Shown: one piece after another, positions 1-11,091 of the stretch
Position numbering within the stretch: position 1 is the first letter of the stretch
Layout of the letters: every line of letters begins with the position of its first letter
Assembly (NCBI GenBank): GCA_904063045.1
Contig: CAJFCJ010000011.1
Coordinates: 1,238,598-1,302,597, forward strand
DNA: 64,000 bases
Reading direction: 5' to 3'
Source: Dimorphilus gyrociliatus
Lineage: Eukaryota > Annelida > Polychaeta > Dinophilidae
Notes under the pieces: generated by a model
What the model was told of the DNA's origin: nothing
Databases searched by the model: none
What the model saw: the letters and a program-made list of their open reading frames with translations, nothing else
Translations under genes and position numbers: made by a program

Positions 1-986
1 TAAATCATTACAATTTAGTTTATTTAAGTCTCGAAGATAACAATATTCAAACATTGTCAGTAGAGAAGAGAAATTGTCTAATGAAGAAAATACAACATCT
101 AAATCTTAAAGATAATCCATTAGATAATATTGAAAGGGAATTTTTTAAATGCTTTAAAACTCTATTAAATCTTGATCTATCTAACGCAAAACTAAATGCA
201 ATTGCTAAAGATACTTTTATTGGATTAGAGAATTTAAAGAGAATAGTAATATTGAATAGTAGAATATCAAGTATTGATGATAATGCATTTCTTCCATTTC
301 AAAATCTTAATACTCTACATTTAAATGGAACTATATTTTTAAGTAAATTGCCAATTTCAATGGCTAATTACTTGCCAAAATTGAAATATTTCTATAGTAA
401 TTTCTTTCTATTGTGTTGTATGACAAAGAAAATTTCCAAAACATTAATTCAATGTTCACCGTCGACTTCTCTTATTAAATCATGTTCCCATTTGTTAGGA
501 TTTTTAATCTTAAAGATAGTTATATGGTTTATAGCTTTATCTTGTCTATTTGGTAATTTGATTGCATTATATTTAAAAGTTGCTTATTTCAAAAAATCCA
601 TTCATATTTGTTTTATTGGATTAACAATTTCCGATTCAATTACTGGACTTTATCTACTCGTATTAGGTTCAGTTGATAGATATTTCGGTTCGGAATATAC
701 TAAAAACGATATGTTATGGAGAAATAGTACTTTATGTAAAATATCTGGTGTTTTCTTAAATACAGCTCTATTAGCTTCAAATTTATTTATGGTAGTTATA
801 ACTATGGATAGGTTAATTATTATAAAATATCCATTTAAAAGATATTACTTAAGCACTATAAATTCCATTTTAATTACATTCTTCGTTTTTGCTCTTTCAA
901 TAATATTATCAATAATTCCATTAATAATAACATCTGTAAGTTTTGATATTTTTCAATCTTTCAATACTTTTATCTTTTATTATTAA
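1..986 (+). pseudogene. LRR-GPCR (GRL101/LGR-like), copy 1, cut after TM4
   Basis: The frame is open from base 3 at the left edge, so the 5' part lies outside the window. The first ~110 residues are leucine-rich repeats (for example LVYLSLEDNNIQTL). A Cys-rich cap follows (LLCCMTKK, then further Cys). Four hydrophobic segments follow: TM1 ending in GNLIALYL, TM2 with SDSITGLYLL, TM3 with a divergent DRY region (TMDRLIIIKYPF), and TM4. A GTAAGT donor sits at about 932, so the residues up to the stop at 986 may be intron. No TM5-7 exon is found before the ectodomain of the next copy begins near 1020. The closest family is the leucine-rich, LDLa-containing receptors such as snail GRL101 and relaxin receptors. 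I infer a copy truncated by rearrangement or an assembly collapse. Confidence 0.65.
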
Positions 987-1019
987 TTTTTTTTAAAATT
1001 TATAATAATCCTTATTAAA

Positions 1020-4000
1020 TTAACTAAAATTTGCTTTGTTTATTGTTCTTTAAATGAGAATTCTGTCTTTAGTAGTCGCCAATTAAATATTAATCTAACT
1101 AGTCTATTAAGGGAAGATCAAGAAGGAACAACAGCATTGTTATCCGGATGGATAGATGGAGAAGAATATTTTATTGATGAGGAAACAACAAAGTATACTA
1201 TAGGATATAAGGCATACGCTATGTTTAACTACGAATTTCGAAGTTTAATATGTAAATCGAATGGATACGATAGTTATTTTCATTATTTAACTACATTACC
1301 AAACATGAAAGGTATACAATATTTAAATTCTAACGGATGTTACACCTTGAACTTTGAATTTTAAAAAAGTTAATAGAATTTTAATACCGTTTTGTGAAAG
1401 GAAATTTTGGAAAACCTGCGGATTGTTGGTTAAAAATATTTAATTATAAGAATATTTAATATTCAAATTAGTCAACTTTTAGTAAAATTCAATACAATGA
1501 TAGAATATCTGAAAAAAGTCTTGTAGCATTAAAATGCTTTAAAATATCTAACGGATGTAAATATATGATAAAACAAGATATTCTTTCTTCTCTTAATAAT
1601 AACAACTTCAACAGATCTTTTCCATATGATGGGCTACAATAAATTTATTCCTAGATATAAAACTTGCTATAGAATTAACAATGAAATATATTTAATATGT
1701 CCGACATCGTCAAAATTTACTTCGATTTGCGATAATGTTCATCAATTAGACTATTTTTACGGTAAACAACCGTTAAATAAAACATTTTGCTTTGATTTAT
1801 ACAATTATAAATTGAATAAATCAAATCCTGGAACGATTATCCGCAATAGTTTTTCCTGTTTTCGACGAAATTATATTGTTCATCCAAGTAAGTTGATAAC
1901 ATTTTACTTATATTTATTAATATAATATCAATATATTGTATATCTATCTACATAAAGAATTTAAACTTGAAAGACTTGAAGCTTATTTCTTTAAATATAA
2001 ATTTAAAGAAAGATCACCTTTTCAATTGACTCCGCTTGTTACAACTACTTTTGGTCCTCAAGTAATCAACTTTCAAAGGAATGAATCCATTTTACGAATA
2101 GCATCTTTAACCTGTTCATATTTTTCAATGAAACTTGAACAAACACTTCCTAATCTTTGTAAATCAAACAAAATAATAAACTATTTTGTTTCTATTGCTG
2201 TTAAGGAACTTATTTTCGTTTGCGATTCTAAAGCAAAAGCTTTAGACGATTGCTCTATGAGACCTACGAATATTGGCGAAAAACTTTTAGCAATTTGCTC
2301 TTTAACTTGCTTACCAATTAACAATCGATCAGAAGCCTGTTGTTAATTAATTCGAATTATAAAAACCTATTAAAAAACAGTATATTATTCTTTTACCGTT
2401 TATTTTAGATAATGAATTATCTCTACTAACATTAAATAAGACTATTATTGATAAAATTTCAATGCAATTTTATCCTACTATCAATTCCCAATTGGTTATT
2501 TTATCAAATAATTTATGGTATTTTGTTGATATTCCTTATTTGGACTATTTCCATGGAAAAGTTTGTCTATATTTATAGAATTTCTATTATTAATTAATTT
2601 ACTTAATTAACAAAATTATTATATAAAATATTAGATTATCTGCAAATACTTTGGATACGATTTTGCTGGCTATTCTTATCAAAATAGTAGTATAAATATC
2701 TTTAGCGAAATTCGTTATAGATTATATTGTCTGGAAAATTCAACTGATCTACTGCAATGTAAATTCATAAGATTAAAGGACGGAAACAATCAACTCTACT
2801 TTAAATATTTTCTTAGCTGTTCATCTCTTCCTATTTTTAATCGTAAATATGATCATATTCCATCATATATGAGAAATGTTCAAGTTTCTTATTGTATCTT
2901 AGATTGTCTATATAAGAATAGTTATACTTTTAATAGTAAATGTTATACAAAACATCACGTCCCGGAGAGAATTACACAAATTCAAGCGGAAAAAGTATGT
3001 AAGAAAATGAATGGTACCCTCGTTACAATTGATACAGAGGATGAAAAAACAGTTTTATCATTAATAACTAGATCAGAAAAGAATACAAAATTTGGTATAT
3101 ATGTATATATATTGTATATATCTTGCATTTACACGTAATTCTTATTACTTTAGGTGGAGATCAGAACTTTTATGATCCAGTACCAATAGGTTAATCTTTA
3201 TATATATATATAATATGGGTATTAATACTCTTAATTGGTTTCAAGGAATTACAATACAGAAGAATTCCAATAATATTTCATTTTTAGCTAGTACATTCAA
3301 ATATCCACTCTATCTTATTTTTTCACATTCCACTAGCATATTCAGGTTTATCTTTGTCTTATTTTCTCTTAACACACTCTATTAATCTTCCATTAAAATG
3401 TAAAGGGAGGAAAATTCAGATTCGTGTTTCGATATCTATTCAAATCATATTGAAAATATGTTTGATTGGGATCATACAATCGGTTGTACATTTTTTATGA
3501 AAAATCGCTATTTTTCCCAAGATTGTAATTTCAAGAGTTATGAATCATTCATTTGCGAATACAGACGTAGTGAGACTTTTTTTCTCTTTTCTTCTCTTCT
3601 TCATTAATTTCCAAACTAGATTCGAAAAACAATCAAATACAAACTAATTCAATTAACGATATCTTATCGGAGAATTATCATAACTGTTCAAATTCAATGT
3701 TTAAATGTATACCTGAAAATTATTGCATAAGTCAGTTAAGTTTTTGCGATGGTATAGTTGATTGTTCTAGTGGAAATGATGAAGAAAATTGCGATTTTAA
3801 TGAAAAATATCAATGTCTAAATTCTGAAGAAATAAATTTACAGCACGTTTGCAATCACGTAAAAGACTGTTCGAATGGAGAAGATGAAGAAAGTTGCTGT
3901 TTGTTGTCTTAAATATGAAATATATTTCATCTAAAATTCAAATATATCAATACATATATTCATTTAGCTTTCATTTGTAACCAACCAAACGAGTTAAGCG

Positions 4001-7000
4001 ACGACCTACATTTACCTTTTAAGATAAAATGACTATTCTAGACGTTTAGGTTTATGTGTAAGAATGGAGAATGCGTGAAATTGGAAGATGTTTGTAATAA
4101 CGAAAAAAATTGTATTGATTCAACAGACGAATTCTGTTCTGAACGTAAACTAGAAAATCAGATTAGAATGTTTGAATAATAAATAAAATAAAGATTCCTA
4201 TTCAGATTGCAGTGAGAAACAATTTCAATGCGGTATGAAATGTTTGAATAAAAGAAATTATTGCGATTCAAAGATTGATTGTTGGATAGAGGATTACGAG
4301 GAGAAAAGCGATTGTTTACAAAATAATAAACAGTAACTTTTTCTGGATGAGATTGATGGAAAACGTGATTAGGAGTAATAAAAGAGCTATTTCGACGATG
4401 TCTTTTCCATCACATCCACTTTCTCTCATAATTAATTATAGATAAATATTCTCTATGTTTATTCTTTACTTTAAATATAGAATTCTTACTTCGAATACCA
4501 CTTGTACGGAAAGCATTAAAGATAGAATGGTTAATAAATACTATGAGACGAATAAAAGATACTCGAAATGTAGAATTATCTACGATTCAATGGGTTTATT
4601 ATTAACAAAACCTCATTTTCCTTTTGATGATTTAAAGAATTGTTTGAATCATAAATGCCTTGTTGGTGAATATAAATGTAAAGAGTCTGGCTATTGTATT
4701 CCAATTCAGTATGTATGCGACGATATAAAACATTGTTTATTAGCTGACGATGAGCGTGATTGCGGTAGTTGTACATTTATTTGAATATACTATATACAGT
4801 ATATACAATATATATTTATATATATTTATATAGAAAACTATTCACCAGCTGGCTTTTTCAAATGTTCCCGCCAAAAAATGTTTCTAAATTTCAGTCAAAT
4901 TTGCGATAATAAAGTAAATTGTTTCTATGGTAGTGATGAGAATTTTTGCGAATATTCCGCTAATTGTCCAATATATTGCGATTGTAAAAGAAAATATCAA
5001 ATATCTTGTAAATTTCCCAGCAGTTTTACAAATAATTCAATATTTTATAATTTCCAAAGATTAATAGCAATTGAAGGAATGAATGCCAATAAGACTAATA
5101 CATATCAACCATCTTCAATGACTATATCATTGAAAATAACTTTATCAAACATTCAAGCTTTCCCATTAATTAATTATCCTAATTTAATTGGTTTAAACCT
5201 GTCTTTTAATGAATTAAAAACAATTAAAAATGTATTGAATATACCACTTAGAAAACTTCAATATTTCGATTTAAAATATAATAAACTACTTGAACTATAC
5301 GGATTAGAGTTTGTAAATATGATAAATCTAATAAATCTGGATTTATCATTTACAAATATTAAATATATAAATTCAAACACATTCAAAGGATTAACAAACT
5401 TAATAAAATTATCAATGACAAATTGCGTATTACAAACAATAGATTTGAATTCTATGAAACATATTCCAAATATAGAAATTATTAATATAAATAATACAAT
5501 TCTTCCTGTTCAACAAGCAATCAATTCAATGAAATATTTAAAAAATATAAGAACTTTATACGGAAATTATTACCATTTGTGTTGTATTAGTAAAAGATAT
5601 TCGTTATATTTAACTGAATGTATACCAACAATCAATCGATATAATTCTTGTTATAAGTTAATATATTCAAAGACAATAACTATTTTCGTATGGATTTATG
5701 CTATAACTGGAATAATTGGCAATATTATTAACATAGCATTTCAATTTAAACAAAATTTCTTTCGTACTAATCTATTTATACATCTTATTGATCTATCCTT
5801 TATATTAGATACATCTTATTACGTAACTATCAGTTTAATAGATAGTCATTACTCTGGAAAATATGGTGAAAATGAAATAATATGGAAACAGAGCTCCATC
5901 TGCCAATTACTTGGAATCCTATTTTCTCTATCTCAATTTTTATCAAGTCAATGTCTTCTCTATCTTATGATCATTGAATTATTTCATTATAGATCAAGTA
6001 CAACTCGTACACTTCAATTCGCTATTATAGCCTTTAGTTTTGCAATAATTATGTCAATTCTACCTAAAATAACAATGCAAACATTTAAAATAACATCAGA
6101 TTTCTGCTATACAACATTCTTTGTATTTTATTCATTTATTAATGGAAATATACTGAATATATTAAATTCATTAATATTCATAATATATTTTCTACAATTT
6201 ATTATAATTCTCTTTATGAATATTTATAAATTATATAAAGAAAATGAAATTCAAATGAACTCATTTAAATATTTATCACTTTTACCAAAATTAATATTCT
6301 TTTGGTTAAATTTCTTGATAATTGGTTTGTAATAAATAAAATTCTATTAAAATATTATTATTAATTAATTAACTATTCATTTATAGATATTAAAGTGATA
6401 TTAACTAATTATTCCTATTCTATAGATAATAGTTTATATATTAAGATATCAATACTGATATTAGGGTTTTTTTCATTATATAATTTAATATTATTTTCAA
6501 TAATAAGAATATTATCAGTTATTACTGAAGAAAAGATAAAAAGAAGAAATAAATTGTGATTTTTTAATATAAATAACATTCAACTGATTTGTTAATATTT
6601 CTTCTCTCTCTATCTTTTACAGAGAACAAAAATTTACTTCCTTTAAAATCAACAACAGAATTGAAGGTTAACTTTCTTTCAATTTTTCATTCAAACATTC
6701 AATTTTCATTTTTCAATAGTTTTGAACTCATTATCCACTTTACATCAATACTGTATTTGCTCTTGTTCAATATTGGATGAAATGATACCGTTATCTAATT
6801 TCAATTTAACAAATTTTCAATTAAATCATTCTGTTCCCTTCTTAAAGAAATTTCTTAAGAAATTAATACAATTACATAATAACGACCTTATTTTTCGAAA
6901 TATGCACTCATTTATACAAATTAGAGTAAATATAATAATTTAATAATATTAATAGAAAACTAGTTATTACATCTTTTTTTTAAAGAAAATATCGGATTGT

Positions 7001-7120
7001 TCATTTATTTATTATCTCAAGTCGGAGAATCTACAAAGAGTCAAATCGAAAGATGATATTGCCGATAATATTGAATCTATTGGATTTTTTATTAAAAAAT
7101 TGATTCAATTATCTCAATAA
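1020..7120 (+). CDS. Multidomain LRR-GPCR (GRL101-like), copy 2, with kinase-like tail
   Basis: Many-exon receptor with short introns. The ectodomain has SRCR-like stretches (ICKSNGYDSY near 1250; LICKYFGYDFAGY near 2640; C-x-L-DC pattern near 2240), then a C-type lectin domain (about 2900-3570, split by introns, ending FICEY). Six LDLa repeats follow (about 3690-4930, with DCSSGNDEENC-type acidic ends), then a Cys-rich LRR cap (NCPIYCDCKRKYQISC), LRRs (about 5050-5560) and 7TM (about 5670-6555). The TM6-TM7 junction uses introns 6325-6386 (phase 1). The tail exons I infer are 6387-6555, 6623-6666, 6720-6925 and 6986-7120; all join in phase. The tail reads LHNNDLIFRN, then KISDCS, then DDIADNIESIGFFIKKL, which resembles a kinase catalytic loop, DFG region and helix F. 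The N-terminus is uncertain: the frame is open to about 1000 without an ATG. Exon borders between 1364 and 2650 are only approximate. Confidence 0.75.
6623..7120 (+). other. Pseudokinase-like cytoplasmic tail of receptor copy 2
   Basis: Three short exons (6623-6666, 6720-6925, 6986-7120) continue the reading frame after TM7. In order they give an amphipathic helix (FLKKFLKKLIQLH), a segment in the place of the HRD catalytic loop (NNDLIFRNMHS), KISDCS where active kinases have K-x-D-F-G, and a helix-F-like stretch (SKDDIADNIESIGFFIKKL). No glycine loop, VAIK lysine or HRD aspartate is visible, so catalysis is unlikely. The corresponding tail of receptor copy 4 shows the same order. The similarity to kinases is my reading by eye. 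Confidence 0.5.
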
Positions 7121-7202
7121 AATCATTAACGATCTCCTTAATTTTCAATTAAAGTAGAAATAATAAATTTTGGTTAGGAAAAAATGAAAAATAAAAAAGT
7201 TT

Positions 7203-7274
7203 AGGTCCCACCGAGATTTGAACTCGGATCGTTGGATTCAAAGTCCAAAGTGCTAACCGTTACACCATGGGACC
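7203..7274 (-). tRNA. tRNA-Gln (UUG)
   Basis: 72-nt cloverleaf on the minus strand with 7-bp acceptor stem GGTCCCA/TGGGACC, anticodon loop CTTTGAA (anticodon TTG), T-loop TTCAAAT and discriminator T. No intron and no encoded CCA. It matches the eukaryotic tRNA-Gln consensus closely. A second copy lies 576 bp downstream in the window. Confidence 0.97.
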
Positions 7275-7778
7275 ACGCTTATGCTTGTGTTAGTAAAATA
7301 GGTTCTTATTGAGGTTTGCGCTGTACTCTTATTCATTGATTTAAATAATGTGTATTATCTTCCCGATTTATTTTTAACATGCTATTTTCTATATAAAACC
7401 ATGTTAAACCTAAATATCATGGTTGTCAAGACTAAATTTTCTCTTTTGCTTCAAGACAAAAGACACAGTATCAAAATGGCGACAGAAAAAATCTATCAAG
7501 TCACATTTTTCGTAAAACTGGAAATGTATTAGTATTTCTTTAGCTTAAGCTTTTTATATTGTGTATACAATTTATATCCCACACTTTGAGAACTTGTCCG
7601 CCTTGCCGTACAATAGACAATATAGTATTGTTGCAACATTGACCTTGACCTTCGGTGGTAAATTTTTTTTTATTTTTCTTTAGAATTAATTATGCATTCC
7701 AAGACCAAAATGTTAAATTTGAACGTTATTCCTAAATGGTAAGATAAAGAAAAAATAAAAAAAGGAATATAAAAAACT
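7275..7778. other. Spacer between two tRNA-Gln genes
   Basis: No gene recognised. At 7640-7651 there is a direct repeat of the nuclear-receptor half-site TGACCT, which also contains the extended monomer TGACCTTGA. A short ORF at 7350-7532 has no recognisable content. Confidence 0.5.
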
Positions 7779-7850
7779 AGGTCCCACCGAGATTTGAACT
7801 CGGATCGTTGGATTCAAAGTCCAAAGTGCTAACCGTTACACCATGGGACC
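7779..7850 (-). tRNA. tRNA-Gln (UUG), second copy
   Basis: 72-nt cloverleaf whose body is identical by eye to the copy at 7203-7274, with anticodon TTG and no intron. Flanking sequences differ, so only the tRNA is conserved between the two copies. Confidence 0.97.
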
Positions 7851-8562
7851 TCACTTACAGGAACTGTTGAAAATTTACATTTTTTTCACAAACTAGATAA
7901 AATGACTTATAGACTGGTAAGGACGTACCGTCCATTTTACATTACGTAAAAAATTCATAAAAATTGATTCCTATTTGCTATTAGAGAATATGATTAACTT
8001 TTATATTAATTTTTATAATTTTTAATGAGTCACTTTAAGGTGTGCTAATTAGAAGGTAAACTAAACCTGTATATGTATTATTTTATACATTTAAGGATAT
8101 AATCTATGATGTTGAAAGCAAGAGAACACTCATTGATATTCTAGTAATTGAATGATATATGCTTGGCGGTTTATTTAGAATAGATGATAATATAACATAT
8201 TCTCTATTTATATCATAATTGTACTTGTTATACACATATACATACACATACAGAAGAAATTTTTTTTTGTTTTTTTTTATCATACCAACAAAATGGTGGA
8301 AATAAAAAAAAAATCCACTAGTTCCATTCGAAAAGTTTACTTTTTTCTTCAATTTAGAATGAAAAATCTTATTATTTCCATTAAATATTACTTCTCTTTA
8401 GACGGATTTTTCTTATATATACAATATATACAGTATAATATACTGTATATATAAATATATTACTAATTACCTATACAAAGAAGTGACGTCATCCTATTGA
8501 TTTGCATATCGTAATAAAAGGAATACCCTTGAGTGACTTGTGAGAGAATCCATCTTTCCACG
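7851..8562. other. Non-coding spacer
   Basis: No gene recognised. It holds homopolymer T/A runs (8262-8320) and an AT-rich palindromic stretch at 8425-8452 containing TATATACAGTATA and TACTGTATATA. Confidence 0.4.
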
Positions 8563-9665
8563 ATGATGTCAAATAGTTCGACAGATGAATGGAAAAGTTG
8601 CGAAATTTTCTCATATTTAATTGTCGGTATAGTTTGTTCTATTTTCAACGTGACTGGAATAATATTTAATATAATAGCAATTATAGCTTTAATGAGTGAA
8701 AAGAATAAATTAAGTACAACTTACCTTCTAATTGGTTTAGAAATTACGGATACAATTCTTCTAATAACTTTATGCTTAACTATTAGTTTCTTTGATTTAT
8801 TTAGGAGTACTGGACGAATTTTTAAAGTACAGTCTCCTTTGGATACCTATAACTATATTGATAGAATTTTTAAAGGATTTTCAACCCTTACTACCGGTTC
8901 GTTAATGGCTAGTTCGTGGCAAACTATAGTAATAACTTTTGAAAGATATATAGCAGTTTGCCGACCCCATAGTTCATGGAAATTAACAAAGAGAATGACA
9001 TTATGCATACAAATCGCTATTTTTATTGTTGCGACTGTAATAAATCTTGGTAGAAGTTGGGAGTATATGCCTATTTACGTTGAAGAAAACGATTTATGGT
9101 TATTTTCACCAACAAAACTGAAAAAGAAATTTGCGTACGAAGTTTACGTAACCGTTCAATATTGGGTCATTCAATTAATAGTACCAATTATTACAATATC
9201 GGTTATGACTGTTCTTATATTAAAGGTGAATAAATAGCAATTTTCTTAATATCTGCTAAAAAATATTAATAATTAATAATTGCTCATCTTTCTTCTTAGA
9301 AATTGAACACAAGTGTTCAAGGTCGAAGGATTGGATTAACAAAATCTCTATTAATCGTCAATATTGTTTTTATTGTAACTCAAATGCTCAATGGAATAAG
9401 AAGAATATTAGTTGCAGTTTTACCAAACTCTGAATTAATCGAGTGCGAAAAACCGTATAAATACGTGTTCGGCATTGGAGTGACTGCAATCTCTTTTAAT
9501 GCAGCTGCAAATTTTTTCATTTTTGTATTATACAATAAGCACTTTAGGAATCAACTTGACAAACTTTGGATGAGGTTAAGGTGTAAATATAATGAAATTG
9601 CAGACATAAGTTCTGGAGTAAAGATTAGTAAACGTAATATAGATACAACCAGCTCACAAACTTAA
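8563..9665 (+). CDS. Class A peptide GPCR, FMRFamide-receptor-like
   Basis: Two exons, 8563-9225 and 9300-9665, split by a 74-nt GT..AG intron in phase 0, give 341 aa. I start at the ATG at 8563. The N-terminus has a glycosylation site (NSS) and no signal peptide. Seven hydrophobic segments are visible. TM3 ends in ITFERYIAVCRP (an E-R-Y form of the DRY motif with the typical IAVCRP continuation). A long second extracellular loop follows TM4. TM6 has VTQMLNGIRR. TM7 has NAAANFFIFVLYNKHFR, close to the N-F-x-I-Y pattern of FMRFamide-type receptors. The tail is Ser/Thr-rich (TTSSQT). Signalling by a neuropeptide is inferred from the family. Confidence 0.88.
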
Positions 9666-10572
9666 TTAGCACATATGTAAACAATTCCATTCAATAGCAA
9701 TACATATATTCTTCATTTTAATGTATACTTTTAAAAAGACAGTTTTTTTTTACTGAATTCCTCAATTATTCTCTTATATAGGTGTGACAAAAATTTCTTT
9801 TTTATTTTTATGCCACCTCAGTTCATCTAGTTTATAAAAAAATCGATTTAAAGTATTGTTTTTCTCTTGTTCTTCGCTTGAAATTAAAGAACAAGTACTC
9901 CTTCTTTCTACTTTTTCAGTTTTTTATTATTATTCACAGTCTATTTCAATATAAAGTTTCTTTTTATAAATCAAAACACAAAATGTTCAAGAGATATTGT
10001 TAGTTTTAAAAGTTAATTTACAGGCAAATACAACTAAATTTGAAATTATGTTTGTTCATTCTCAATACAATGTAAGCATCATAAATGTCATATAACTTCA
10101 AGCAATGTTTGAGAACATCCGGATTTAAGGAAACAGTTAATTATTGTAAATATATACAGTATATATATATATATATATATTATATAATAATTAAAAGTAA
10201 AAATCCCCCAAAAATGTCTAGATAGCATATCTTCTCATGGCGTCTATCTAGTAATTCTAAATTGCAATTTTCAATTCAATAAAGGAATTTAAAGGAAAGA
10301 ATACAAGTCTTTGGTTCTAGATACTTTAGTTTTCAGCCTATAAATTTTCCGAAAAAAGAGATTATAGAGTGTTTTCCTGTCATTTGATTCACTATAATGA
10401 TAATGAAGAAAGTAAATGAATGGGCAATTCCGTGAGATCTACTCTTCAAACATTGAAATGGTATATTTGTAATAGTTGTAATACTGTACAGTCAGATGTG
10501 CTACAACGCTAAAATACTAGTAATTCAGATAGTAATTTTAATTATCTAAATCCTTAAAAATAGTATCAAGAA
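9666..10572. other. Non-coding spacer with AT microsatellite
   Basis: No gene recognised. It includes an (AT)n tract at about 10151-10187 beginning with TATATACAGTATA. The stretch directly upstream of the tRNA-Glu gene is ordinary AT-rich DNA. Confidence 0.4.
10151..10187. repeat. (AT)n microsatellite
   Basis: About 12 AT units directly follow the short palindrome TATATACAGTATATA. A similar palindrome-plus-(AT)n combination occurs at 31761-31793. Confidence 0.9.
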
Positions 10573-10668
10573 TCCCAGATGGTCTAGGGGTTAGGATTCC
10601 CGGCTTTCAAGAAGTTCATAATTCTTCAAAGGTCCCGGGCGGCCCGGGTTCGATTCCCGGTCTGGGAG
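10573..10668 (+). tRNA. tRNA-Glu (UUC) with 24-nt intron
   Basis: 96-nt gene that gives a 72-nt mature tRNA. The acceptor stem is TCCCAGA/TCTGGGA with discriminator G, the anticodon TTC is at 10606-10608, and the intron is at 10610-10633, directly after position 37. Removing the intron yields a body identical by eye to the intronless copies at 19655 and 20248. The intron has a GAAG/CTTC stem and a CTTT/AAAG helix with the anticodon loop, leaving 3-nt bulges at both splice sites, which is the canonical bulge-helix-bulge. Confidence 0.95.
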
Positions 10669-11091
10669 ATTAATTTTTTTATTTTTGCACTTCAATATCA
10701 ATACAGTATTACGTAATAATTGATAAAACATACTTATTCAATCGAAATAAACAAGCAATAATTGGTTGTGATAAAAAACCATATTAATGCTGTTAAACTA
10801 TGATATGTCATAGATCGATAGACAGTCCTCCCTCTTTTGATTATAGATAAAATATTAAATACTGGCAAGTTAAATGCCTGTTTGTTTCAAAAATTAAATG
10901 TTTCGTAATAAATACTATGATGGTTAGTAATAGCTGAATAGATTTTATAGGCTTTTAAAATTTGATGAAAGCCTATTATTCATGTTTTTCACCTAAAAGT
11001 ATTGAAAAGATAGAATATTGATCGTTAAATCCCTTCCTTGTATATGTTTAAGAAATAGTGAAGAGGAAGATTCAACATCTTTGATTAAGCT
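10669..11091. other. Non-coding spacer
   Basis: A poly-T stretch directly after the tRNA (10674-10685) is a plausible RNA polymerase III terminator. Nothing else is recognised before the start codon at 11092. Confidence 0.45.

Noticed and set aside
900-1364. Splicing copy 1 to copy 2 as one giant receptor
   Set aside because: The donor near 932 is phase 0, while the nearby acceptors (after 1072 and 1102) would enter the copy 2 frame in phase 2, and the order 7TM-half then ectodomain makes no topological sense.
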